NCBI GenBank assembly: GCA_017591395.1
Contig: WEDG01005507.1
Location: 60,758 to 124,757, forward strand
DNA: 64,000 nucleotides
Source: Schistocephalus solidus
Lineage: Eukaryota > Platyhelminthes > Cestoda > Diphyllobothriidea > Diphyllobothriidae
Reading direction: 5' to 3'
Below the pieces are notes generated by a model, which saw only the letters and a list, made by a program, of their open reading frames with translations, was not told the origin of the DNA and searched no databases. Positions 9,501 to 22,700 of the stretch are shown one piece after another. The position numbers and the translations under genes are program-made. The number at the start of each line of letters is the position of its first letter. The first letter of the stretch is position 1.

Positions 9501-12500
9501 TCAACTGCTTGTTATTTCTGGTGTCTTTAGTCAATCCTCAAAAGAGCTCATCCTGTGTTTTGTGGTTGTATAAGACAATTCTCGGGGGCTTTTGCCTGTT
9601 TGGTGTGTTGCGCGGTGTTTAACTGATACACGAGGGATTAAGCCGTACTTCTAGGCTGATCTGAACATAAAACCTCGCCACCACAGGGGCTAAACTTCAA
9701 TGCTGAGAACGTATAGAGAGCACGGTCTTGATCGAGCAGAGACAATATCTAGTGAATTTTCTCATTACAGATGGATGCGAGGGTTCGAGGTTTAGTTGTT
9801 TGTATGGATAAAGAAGGGAGCTGGTCGAGCATCCAAACAACTAGTTTATTATTCTGAGCTTTCGAACTCGTGTAGGAGTTCAACGTCAGAAATAACGGCA
9901 ACAAAAGAAATAAGCTACACTCATAGGGGATATATATATCAATTAATGATTGATAACGCAAGTCTGGAGGTGACTGCACAGGGTATGCCGGTGCCAGATC
10001 GGTACATCGATTGATTGAGATCCTATTTGAGGATGAGACTTAAATATATTCTCGGCTCGTCTGGCTTCCGGCGTGGGCGGTTACCTTGAAGGGCTGTTAT
10101 CTGCGATAATTCGCCGCCACATCGCAGAGCCAGCTTATGTTTGTGTAGGCGCATTTGGAGCATGTCCTCAGTCTGGCTTGTATAGTTACAAGAGCAGTTT
10201 AGGTATAGCTGCTCTGCCATGGTATTTCGCATATGTATGCAGAAAGAGAGAGAAAGAGATAGATAGAGAGAGAGAGAATACGCTTTTGAGAGAGAACTGC
10301 ACAAGAACTGCCTTCTGTGGAAGTTACAGTTGCAGCCACCCGGTCTGCCGTTTCACGGCCACTTCTGATTGCATTTTACTGTGTTTTGGGTTATGACATT
10401 TGTGTAGATTTGCCATTCATAGTTCCTGAAGTCACATGTGCACTTGTTTTTTTTAATAACACGTCTATTCACGTCTTGCCGTCTGTGGTTTCCTCTGACT
10501 GGAAAGTTAGCTTTCATAATGTCAAAAGTTTCTCGGTAACCTCTTTTCCTTTAGGCTAATGCCTTACCCGAGCTAAACCTTTGCCAGGACGCAGGAGTAC
10601 TCGACAGTTACTAGCATAGCAAGTCGCTAGACTAAAAAGGAATATCTATTTTCACCCAGTAATATCTGCCGTATTTTTAAGAAAAAATGATAACATAGAA
10701 ACCTTAACTGCGTGAGGAAACGTTTTTTACGTGACATGTTAACCTAATAAATAAAAAACGCCGCCCGAGGTGCCCTTCACTGACCTTCAGAATTTCGGTA
10801 ATTCTATTTACGTTTGACTTTGGCAGAAATGTCCCTTTTTTGGCTAAGATACTCTTGTCAGTTTTATTCTGTTTTCAAGCAGATCAAAATTTAGCTACAT
10901 TCGCGCTCTATACGCGCTTTTGGCTCCATTTACCTGAAGTTTACTGCGATGCTTCGTAGCATGAGTTAGTGTGAAAATTATAGTCACCTAGGTGAGGCTT
11001 TTCTAACCCCACTTATTAGTCGTAGTAGTGATTCCCAAATAGGACTTTCCCTTTTTGTCCCTTCTTGGCCTCAATTTTATCAAGCTTCATCGAGGTTTGT
11101 TGTCGCCAGATTGCTTGTATATCATTGCCTCTAATCATTGAATGTTCGTTCTCAAGGTTGCCTTTCCTTTTCCTAGACGGTTGTTCTTAGAGTGCACTTT
11201 CTGCTGAATTTATATCTCTGCTCAAGTCACTGCTCTCTGTTGTTCTAACCCACTATCCAGAATAATTCAGCTCCTCTGTAGCCTAGAAGGTCTGGGTCTG
11301 TCGCCCAAATAGCAGAAAGCAGGACCTAAATACTCGGTAATCAACAGATCCAAGGTAAAAACTCGGTTTTCTCTGATCTTGATTGTTAACGATGGCCTAT
11401 AAGCTGGAGAAAACCGTTCCAGTTTAATATGTTGTTATAAAGGATGCTTTTGGACTAATTTCCTTAACTGATACTCAAATGAATGTTCTTATCTATTTTG
11501 GGAGATGAATTTCCTCTCTGTCTAATTCCTGGCATATTTACTTGGCATGCAGTGGAAACACGGTCTGTTGACTTTGGCCATCCATCGTACTCAAAATCTT
11601 AAGACCGCGGCCGGCGTGTAGCGCTTCACGTAGATACCCCCCCTAACAGAGGTGCGCAAAACTGCGACTCCTCAATTGCACGACAGGTTGAGTTACTTGC
11701 AGTGATAATTAAGTGCGGTGGTTCTATCCGTAAAGGACACACACTACTGAACATCGGCTCGTCTGCCGCCATCGAATTTCTAAAAGTCACCGTGTACAGA
11801 TCTGCAGCTTAGTTTTGCATTTAAGTACAGCGCTTGGTATGCGCAGTTAGCTTCCAGGTCAGGCCGTATATGTACTGATCAAAATTTGACCCTACTGCAA
11901 GTCCACGATCATCATTATATTCATAGACTACCAACAGATGTGTTTTTTAGCAGATACCAAGGGCGCCGAACTCAACAATCATATAAGATGCATATTTGCT
12001 TGCCTTGCGGTGGGAAGCATTTTATGCTGGAAATGTTTTCATTTTTTAATGAAATATGGCAAAATTCACGGAGCCGTTTGCTTGTAATTTACCGGTTGAA
12101 ATGCCCATATTTGGAATTTTGGCATTCTGGAAGGCGAACGTGTGTCCAGAGTCTGCGCAATGGTCCGCCACCAAAGACAGTGGGTCCATTCTTCTTACCG
12201 CCCTCATGTGTTCTCCGACCCGGGTTTGTAGACGTTTCCCGGTTTCTCCAATGTAGTTGACTGCGGTTTCTCCAATGTAGTTGACTGAGGGCGGTAAGAA
12301 GAATGGACCCGCTGTCTTTGGTAGCGGACCATTGAGCAGACTCTGGACACACGTTCGCCTTCCAGAATGCCGAAATTCTAGGTCGGGGAAGTGACCGCGT
12401 GGTAAGGGAAACAATCGAGGCTCGGCACACGGGAACAACCTCCATCAATCGTCGTGTCACGCTTCCTACGGCCTACCAAGCCCTCCGAACGCAACTCAAT

Positions 12501-13676
12501 GATCAATAGAGCCAACGTGAACATGGGCCTAACGTGCATCCGAACATGGGTGAGTCCATGGCGGACACGCACGCAATCCCAACACAACCCAGACCCGACG
12601 AAGGAACAGTTATCGCCTCGGCCAGCTCAACCACTTATCCGGCAGGTGCGAATACACACTGAGGTGCGATCGCAACCAAGATTAACAGTCTGGGGCGGCA
12701 GCTTCGGTCGATGAGGGTACTGACGACTACCGCCAACGTGCGAACGCCGGCGCCCCGACCAGATTAAGAACAAGCCATCACCCGCCCTCCCCCAGTCCAC
12801 CACGGACTCGGTGAACAGTCAAAGGGATGATCGCCAAGACTGAAACACCACCCTGCTCATCAAGCAGCATGATGGCTGAGGATCTTTACCCCCAACCCGA
12901 CCCCTCCTCCGTGACCTTTGATATTTGAGTCGAACGCTCTACCATTAAGCCACGGGCTCCTTGTTTTGTCGGTTGTGATCGGGAATATGATGATAGTGTG
13001 GGGCTCACCGATCTGCTTAAGGAACGTGTATGTTCCGTTGTGCCCTGGAGCTCAGACTAGAGCCCTCGCAGGCGGTCGCATAGCGACGTGTAGCATATGA
13101 TAAAATGGAACCGACAAAGACAAGGGAGACCGGAATGGTCATTTCTGGCTTATTAGCCGTCATCAGCCAGTCATACCCAATCCCAAGTGTGGCACACCTG
13201 GGATTCGAACCCGCTACCTTTGGTATTTGAGTCGAACGCTCTACCATTAAGCCACGGGCTCCTTGTTTTGTCGGTTGTGATCGGGAATATGATGATAGTG
13301 TGGGGCTCACCGATCTGCTTAAGGAACGTGTATGTTCCGTTGTGCCCTGGAGCTCAGACTAGAGCCCTCGCAGGCGGTCGCATAGCGACGTGTAGCATAT
13401 GATAAAATGGAACCGACAAAGACAAAGGGAGACCGGAATGGTCATTTCTGGCTTATTAGCCGTCATCAGCCAGTCATACCCAATCCCAAGTGTGGCACAC
13501 CTGGGATTCGAACCCGCTACCTTTGCTATTTGAGTCGAACGCTCTACCATTGAACCATCGAATCCCTGGTGTGCCACACTTGGGATTGGGTATGACTGGC
13601 TGATGACGGCTAATAAACCAGAAATGGCCATTCCGGTCTCCCTTGTTTTTTTCGGTTCCATTTCTATATATAATAT

Positions 13677-13707
<31 letters not shown>

Positions 13708-16700
13708 AGGACAGGGTCAACTATTTGGACAAGAAAGAAGTCATCTACAAGATCCCGTGTGAAGCATGTAATGCCGTGTATTGTGGTCAGACCGGCAAAT
13801 CCGCCTCTACACGCATGTATGAACATCAGTTGGCAGTAAAGAGGCGGGACCATCTGTCCCAAACAGCTATGCATACTCTAGACACCGGGCACACCTTCGC
13901 TTGGGATAAAACTCGGATTGTCGCCGTCTGTCCCTTAAAGAAAGGTCGAGAGTTCCTCGAGGCGATGCATTCAGATGAGTCATGCATCAACAGACATATC
14001 GAGTTGAATGCGGCGTACAGACATCTCAAGGAGAAATGGAAGAAACGGAACCAATCAGGACAGGCTGATACACACGGCGGCCGCTCAATGGCGCCAATGT
14101 TCACGCCAGTATCGATTTTTTTCGCGTGATTACTATGTCAACTGTTTTGGTCACATTTGCTGCCCGCCTGCGTCTGACGACGACCCGGAGAACCGGTGTT
14201 GAAAATTTACACAATAAAGCTCCATTTCCCATAGAACGTATTCAACTTCAACTTTATTTCTTGGGATGCCTTCTTTCCACTTCTTATATATATATATATA
14301 TATATCGTATGTATATGGTTTCATTCTCTTTAGGCTCGTGCTTCTTCGAACAGGATTTTTGCCTAGTCTTTGCTGCCCCTTTTTCGACTCCATTTGTTAT
14401 CGCGGATCAATGAGGGTGACAGGCAGATACTCTGGAGAATGGAATAAGTAATATTTAGTAGCTTAGAGTGCAGTCTCCTTCCCAGCATCCTAACCCATCT
14501 TGTTCCCGGGTACGAAAGGATCCTGAAACTTCATACTGATTTCACTATATTTCCCTTATATGACAGCCTATACGTTGGCTCCAGTAGCTTGTTACAAACC
14601 ATTGATGGTTGATAGTTTAGCGTAGTCATATATACAGTTAACTTTCGAGGACAAACCGATAACTTAGTACTGCATCCCGACAGAATGCCTATGATAGGAA
14701 TCTAACATTATCATGGGACTTTCGGAGGCGAACAGAAAGTTCAACTCATTATCACTACGTGCAGCCCCAAAATGGCTTTAAAATGTCTAGTCAGGAATTC
14801 TCTTTTTGGAACCTTTGCTTGAATACCTTAGAAGACTGTAAAGTATATGGTCTAACCTGCCTAAAGCGAAGGCCTTGGAGTTACGTTCCTTAAAATTCCA
14901 TGAATTTGCCTGTGAAGAAGGAATTTTGCAATATCTATCCCACGAAGTATTTATTTATCAAATCTCACTTCCTCTCTAATTGCTGTTTTTTTATTTACTT
15001 TTACCTCATCCCTTGCTATGTCCGTGAAAACCAAAGCACTTTCTACGTTTGATATTACTAGGAATGTAGTTTCTTGAAAACTACACTTTCTACTACTTAC
15101 ACTGAACGCAACTGACAGGAAAAGTAACTCATAGCTTAATAGTTAGGACGTTTGACTTCTAGCCAACTGGTCGCATGTTTGCGTCTTAAGATTGGCAGGA
15201 CCTTCAGTTGGGTGTGGCTGGCTGATGATGGCCAATCAATCTGAACTGGCCATTGCAGCCCCCCTTTTCTTTGCCAGTCATGTCATTCTGCTTAGAGCGT
15301 ACTTTTTGACAGCATCTGCATCTTTAACGGAACTGCCTCTCAAATGCTAGACAATAAAAGATGAGTGCGCTTACCTCGCACTTTTTAGTCATACTGACCT
15401 CCCAGCTTCGGTCTAGACGTTGACCTCCTTTGCCATCCAGGATGAAACAAAAGACTAGCGTTCCGCTCAACATTTGGTCCTTCAAATTCTAGTGGTTACA
15501 GTGGTAGAATTCACTCTACACAAATTGTGATGCACATAAAGTTCAAAGCTTTCGTCATGACGCAGCGATTATCAAAGACACTAGAAGATAGGAAGTTAGT
15601 CGGAGTGCATAATTTTTCTGCCGAGCGAGCACGTTCTATGCCATCCCTCTTCATAACTAACATAACTTCAGATGCCTTTTTGTCAGTTTGCCCCGTAAAC
15701 CGCATCCTGGAGTTTCCTGAGAGCCAAGTTTCTGAATGTTATCGCTGATACAAAGCGAAGGTCGTATCTTCTTTTCAATGACTGCAATATGAGCTCAAAT
15801 AATTAGCTTTCGCCCGTGCTACCTACCTACAGGGCCACTGCATCATGAACCGTGCTACGCCGGTGAAAACAGTCCCAATCATTATGGAGAAAACCCATTA
15901 TACCTGCCGGAAGCGTCAAAATCCTAATCGAGCTCCTCCCCACTGAGCCGTTGTACCTGAGGGTCTTCCAAAATATAAGACATACGTCATCGACTAGACT
16001 CATTTAAAAATTCACAAAAACTTTGGACCGCTATATACTAACCGTCCAGCACCCTTTCTGGTGCTAGGCTAGGGTATGCCTGGCTGATGACGGTTGATAA
16101 GCCAGAAATGGCCATTCTAAATTATCCCGTCTTTGTCGGTAATGCTATTCCACCCTTTTTGGTGTCGTGTGGAGCAAAACGACCGAAGTGACAGCGAATG
16201 TGCTGAATTAATTCCATGATTCAAATTACCTTTTTGGACTTCCTGGTTTATTATTACGCACAATTGAAGCGAATAAGTAATATATTTTATACTGTGAGCC
16301 TATCTCAGTGCAGTTTATAAAGTTTCGTCTGTTGAAGTACCTTGTATCGCCGTCCTTCTGAGTTATTCCTAATTTTTTTATTGGATAACTACGTTCACTT
16401 GAAAATTCCACGCCAGTTGGCTTTTAATCCATGCCCGATCGCTATTCTGTATTGCAATATAAACTCTTAGGTACTGTTGTCCTCAAACGCCTTTTTGGTC
16501 AATTTTACCACGAACAAGGCACGTCCTATGGTGCTGGGCGACGAGCTGGGCAAGAATGAAGTTCGTGCCAAGCCGCAGCATATGATTTGACGTCACCGAT
16601 TACAAGATTAAAGCTGTTTCAGTTTTCCACTATCTACTCAATCTGATCTGTGGCATACTGCCTCGCAGTCTTACGCCGTGCGCTTCTTTGCGAGTTATCC

Positions 16701-19700
16701 AGTTGCTCCTTGCTACATTTTACACAGAGCATTAGTTAGCAGTCTGGGCCATATCATTCAGATAGGTGGACTCCGTCAATACAAACTCACTATTTCATTT
16801 TGTTTCCACAGTCATGTCTTACCCAGCCGAAAGCGGCCTCGAGGCTTTTGGCAGCCGCAACTCCATGGAGGTGGCGCATGCCTATCTGGACAAGCGGCAT
16901 CCAAACTCCTACGCAGTCTACAACCTCAGTTCTCGCGTCTATCGCAGTGAGCACTGGTTTGACGGTCGCGTCTCATATCGACCCTTTGAAGCAAATCGGG
17001 CACCCAGCCTCTATTCCCTTCTCGAGCTTTGTCAGAATGCGCGTCTTTGGTTGTCCCAGAAGCCCACTAATGTCTGTGTCATTCACTGTACTGACGGACG
17101 CCAGCTTTCGGCCATCCTCGTTTGTTGCTTGCTTTGTTTCTGCAACGTCTTCGACACCGCTCTTCAGGCTATTGATTTTTTCACCACTAAGCGCGGTCCC
17201 GTCAGTCTGACCGCGGCGCAGATTCGGTTCGTTTTGCAAGACTTTTCCACTATCCACTACGTATGTGCGTATAAAGCAATCTTTATTCATAGTTAGAAGC
17301 AATCCATTTCTGTCGTTTTTAATCCATTGCTGCAAACACGCTCTCCTAACACCCATGTCCATTGTTTAGGCTTTCTAGCACGGTCGGGGTAAGTATGTTT
17401 GCCTATATGCGGTGTCCGGGTAGGAGAAGTCACTTTTATAGACTAGCAATTGTATCAAATGGCTGACCGCCGGTCTTATTGCAGCAGGCACGCCGGGTAA
17501 GCGCTTTTACTGGCATGCAAAACGAGCTTCGGGTAAACCTGAGTGTATCTCGGCTGGTGAGGTTGCATGTAGCTTAGTGCTTTCATAATAGGGAGCTCAC
17601 TTGCGTTTATGTCACTGCCTCCAAGCCCTGCCATAATAGTCTAAGACTAGTCCTGTAATTTGAATGTAATATGTCGAAGGAGGAGAGAAATCAATGTTTC
17701 ATCAGTCTATGTCTTACTCCAATTAACTCTGTGAATGGCGACTATCATCATTGTCTTAGATGGACGGACCATTGATACCATGTCTGTTGCAGTTTTGAGT
17801 CGGATCTTCGAACGCCACCACGCATTTTAAAGGCCATACTCACGGTCCGAGCAAGTCTGAGCTTGCAGCTTTACTTCAATTCGTAGCTCTTTTCCATCTG
17901 CATTTTGAGTGGTAAATTAATTAGACCCTGATTCCTTCCTTTTCGTGTCTGAAATGTGTTTCTATTATTTAATTCAACAGTATCGTTTTAGTATCTTAGT
18001 ATCTTACGTAGTGAGCCCTCATGCAACCCGAACATATTTTCTGGGATAGAAAGCTGAGCTGGATTCGCGCCGAATGTGCTCGCTGGTATCTTCGCTGCCT
18101 GGCACCCACATAACGCTATTGTTCAACTACAACTTCTCGCTGCTACTTATGGTGATCTAGCCGAACGTCTAACAGTTGGGACTTGAAGTTATTTTGTTGT
18201 TCCTACAGCTTTGTCAGGCCTGTTCCAGATGGTGACTCTCAGTAGCTCCACTGTAGTCGTGGTAATGGCTGGGCGTTGTAAGTGGTAAAGAGGGTCCGTG
18301 TTTTTAAATCCTGGATGGTTCAACAAACTTTGTAGGAATGAACAATCCCGCGTAGAATATCGAGAGTATAGAGTTCCCTAGGCAGATTCATTAGTTCTTG
18401 TGACCCAATTGCGAAAAACTCAGCGGCCTCGGTGGGATTTGAACCCACGATAGCAAGGAAATGCTTAAGTACAACCAACGCTCTAGGCACCTGAACTACG
18501 GGAGCCGTGAGTTTAACCACACTTGGGTCAAGCTACCCGCTCAGCCTACTGCAACGTATTGACTCCACCAATTCTGACACAGTAAGCTGACTGCAGCAGC
18601 AGAGTGGAAAATGTATTAAAATCTGCAAGTCATCCTCACTAAGCAACTGCATACATTTACAGTATACGATTCCGTTTGGCTAATATTCTGTCCAATCAGC
18701 TTCAAGAATAACGTCCTAGAAGAGTCGATCAACTTCTTGCAGACTTGGTTCAATCTGATCCTATGGGGGCACTGTGACCGCAGCCAATGCGGGATGCTGT
18801 CGACTGCTTGTTCCTGGAATGCAGCGGGGAGGATGCATGCACGTGCTTTCTGTTAGGTTGACTGTTCTTGCAAATGTAGGGATTCCCAACGGGTTTCTTC
18901 ACTTTCCAGGTTATTCGCGTTTTCTTTTGGTTATCAACTGTCGTGAACACATGAAAAATCGCGTTTAGCAATCGATGCGGGTGGGATATATTATACATTC
19001 CTCGTTTCTGGATCGGAAAGTCGAACCTGAACAACTGGCCGGTTTCTAATACAAGATGTGTCCCTTTATAGTTGCATTGATATAGCGGCTTAAGGATGTC
19101 TCATGCTACCAGAAAATATCTATTTTCTGGTGGTATAGGTTCTTTATTTTCTATAGCCTCCCCAACTGGTATTCTGCTTAGTAGAACTACTAACTGCCTC
19201 CAGTTTCTAACATAGTCCTTCTTTGTCAAACAACGCCTTATTTAAATTAACACTTGAATAGGCTTAAATACCTGAACAATTCAGCATCGCCATTGCCGTA
19301 ATCCGAGGTATTTTAAAACCAGAACAACCAAGCGCATACTCTTTCCACCCTTCGGTGATTTTAACGAATTATTTTCTCCGTCCTTCTCATTAGGTACATT
19401 GATTACGTCGCAAGTGTGGTCGCCAGCCCTCCTCGATTACCTCACAACCACCCTCTCCTCCTCTTCAGTATCACCCTTTCGCCGGTCCCTACCTTTAATC
19501 GGCTCAAGTAAGTCGATAGCCAGAGTTGATCGGGGCCCTCTTTAAAGCGTCCTTAGATTAGCTCAGTTAATTGTTTTACCTAGCGCTCTAAGGCCTACCT
19601 CATCCCTTCTTTTTTTAGTTTTACCCTACACGTCTGACCCTCCTTGTTTCCAATTAATCCTTTCGTCTTTACTCGTACTCGACATTCGTATTCTGTACCT

Positions 19701-22700
19701 TGTGGGTTCTTTGGATGTGTCTGTGCAATTTATGTTTGCCTGTGTTCCTCTGTGGCTCTGTGCATCGGGCCATGGACTGTTAATCGTGGCCAACAATAAC
19801 TTTCACCCTCCCAGGCTCAGATGCTTTCTCTTTATACGTTCAGCCCTCACTTTCAGCCAATAGGTTCGTGGGTTAATTTGATATTGCCTATAACATCCAA
19901 CATGTGTAGAAAAATTAATCAAGTATTACACGACAGTTCGACCGTCGATTTCGACGAGGTCCACCATATGCTCACACCAGATGGTGCAGGGACGGTGACT
20001 TGCGCGTGAATTAGTTTTAAGTGATAGTAGCCTTGCGCTGCATCTATCGCACTCTCTCCTCCCCACCTGAGCCCGTTGTCAAGACAGAGTCAAAAAGACC
20101 GGAGATGGGAGAGGCGCAGGTGGCTGGCGCGGCCGGAGTCGCCCCTGGGTGTACCACCACACCTGGCTCGGATCCCACAGAGTGGGAGTGCCATAAAGAC
20201 CACATTAAGAAGGAACCATTGCGGCCTGACTCAGTCCGCCAGTCAGCCACTCCACACAAAACACACATTGGACTGACCACGCGGTCCGAGTTATCCCGTC
20301 AGTTGGCAACCTTCCAAGCCACGGCTTTTAGCGGACCGTGATAGTTTCAAGCGCGTCAGATTTTTATAGTGAAAATGCGCTGATCTGTTGACCTCACTCT
20401 CTCCCCACCCCCACAATCAGACCACCATCCGAGCCAGTCAGTTGTCTGATGTGGGAGTGGGCGCATGGGCTGACAGGTAGGGCGTACACATCTTCGCGCG
20501 GCACAGCACGACCTGGCCCCCATAACGCACACACCAGGATTCACTTACTCAGGGGTATCGAGAAGCCATCGCCGTCTGACTCCCAGTCCACTGGTCAGCC
20601 ACTCGACACACACAGCACATACACTAGGCCGATGGCGTGGTCTTGTGTAAGCGTCAGATTGGCAGCCTTCCAAGCCACGGTTTCTAGGAAACCGTGATAT
20701 TTGCAGGTGCGTGATGCTGATGGTGAGGGAGTTGTCTATGTATTGGTGTAGGTAGTGTGCGCTGATATGGCTTAGCCTCCGGTGGTTTACTGCAGGTTGT
20801 CATGGATGCGCATGTGACCTATTAGGCCTATGCGATGAGTGAATGCGCGAGGACAGTGAGGGCAGTAGAGACTACTTTCGCTGCTGTGTGTTGGTGCTCC
20901 AGGCGCTGGTTCACCAGTCTCTGTACGATGGATTCGCAAGAGACCGACTAGGCCGATGCGTGAGGTGAATGTGCGGTCGCAATGAAGACAGTTTAGAAGA
21001 GAGTCCCCATCGCTGATGGTGGCGGTGGTGGTGAGGTAACAGGTGATGAGTATTTGGATGTGGTCTCTATGATAGTTGGAGTAATGGAACTGATGCCAGG
21101 GGCGAGGAAGAGGAGTCCGAAGGAGTGCTGGCAGAATTGGACGTAGAAGTTGGAATTGTCGGATTGTTGGTGCATTGCGTCCGAAGATGTCCGACCAGGC
21201 CGATTCGCGCACGGAAGGTGCGTTGACAGCGTGGGCATGTTGGAAGGGCCTGGGCGTTTGCGGTGTTGGTCCGTGGCGCTGGTGACTTTCATGCCGCTCT
21301 TTTGGTTTTGGTGGCAGCGATCCTGTTGGCTTCGTAGATTGCTGCCCCTGTCTTCACTGTCCTTCTCTTCGCAGGTCAGTTCCGGGCGAGGTCCTCCCAG
21401 GTTGCCGTGTTGATCTGCATTTGCTTCAGAATGTCCTTTTAGCATCGTATTTGACCCCCTTGTCGACGAGAACCCATGGCGACATCTCCATAGAAGAGTT
21501 GTTTGGGTAGTCGTTCGTCGTCCATCCTAACAAGGTGGCCACTCCATCGCAAATGCAGTTGTTTTAGCTGAGCATAAATGCTGAGAAGGTCTGTTGGTTC
21601 CAACACTTCCGTGTCCGGTATCCTGTTTTGCCATGTCAGCTTTTGTATTCTGCGAAGGCAGCTGAGGTGGAAGTGGTTGAGCTTTCGCGCCTGCTTTTGG
21701 TAGACCGTCCACGTTTCCGCTCCATACAGCAGCGTCGGTAATATGACAGCTTCGTACATCTTGAGTTTGGTGCTGAGGTGAAGACCGTGTCAATTCCAGA
21801 CCACGTTCTGCATGCGTCCAAAGGCTTGGTTGGCTTTTGCAATCCGATGGGCGATCTCATCATCGACTTTGATGCTGCGGGAGAGATTGCTGCCCAGGCA
21901 CGCGAAGGTATGCATAGATTTCAATTGGGCGCCATTGACATTGATGTGAGCTGTGGAGTAGGTGGTATTGGGCGGCGGTCGATGCATCACAACCGTTTTC
22001 TCAGTGTTGATACGAAGTCTGAAGTTGTCACAGGCGGCAGCGAAGAGGTCCATGCTCCTTTGCATTTCCTCTTCAGTCGTTGCATTGAGTGTGCAGTCGT
22101 CCGCGAAGAGAAGTTCGTGGATGGTGGCTGTGGAGACACGCGAGCGGAAGTACATTCTTCGATGGTTGAGGAGTCGGCCGTCCATCCGGTAGGCGATGTG
22201 GATCCCAGGGCGTTCTTCATAGTAGGCGTCCGTTAGCATGACAGAGAACATGAGACTAAAGAGGGTAGGGGCAAGGACGCAGCCCTGCTTCAATCCGATG
22301 GTCACTGCGAATGCTTCGGATACTGTCACGTTGTCAGTAACGCGCGCCATCATCCCGTCGTAAAGCTGACGTACCGTTTGCGTGAAACGTTCAGGACAAC
22401 CGAATTTCTGCATGATTTTTCACAGCCCGTCGCGATTCACCGTGTCAAAGGCTTTCGTCAGGTCAACGAAGGTAGTGTAGAGGTGAGTCCGCATCTCTTG
22501 GCACTTCTCTTGCAGCTGTCGAGCAGCGAAAATTATGTCGATTGTTTCTCGGTGTCGTCGGAAGCCACATTGACTTTCCGGGAGCAGTACTTGTTCCAGG
22601 TGAGTGTTCAGGCGATTGAGGAAAATGCGGGTGAAGATATTTCTGGCGATGTTCAGCAGCAAGATTCCTCGGTGGATTTCGTAGAGTTGGCGGTTCCCTT

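Noticed and set aside
13191..13262. Functional tRNA gene (CAA anticodon)
   Set aside because: The acceptor and anticodon stems do not pair, and the sequence is embedded in a repeat.
12917..13566. CRISPR-like array or satellite
   Set aside because: The 303-bp unit has a tRNA-like head with pol III boxes, no spacer structure, and relatives scattered in the window: a SINE array.
17227..17296. Extension of auxilin/GAK exon 3 to the strong GTATGT donor at 17261 or the stop at 17296
   Set aside because: It breaks the frame of exon 4 and loses the conserved RYIDYV join. Kept only as a possible alternative splice product.
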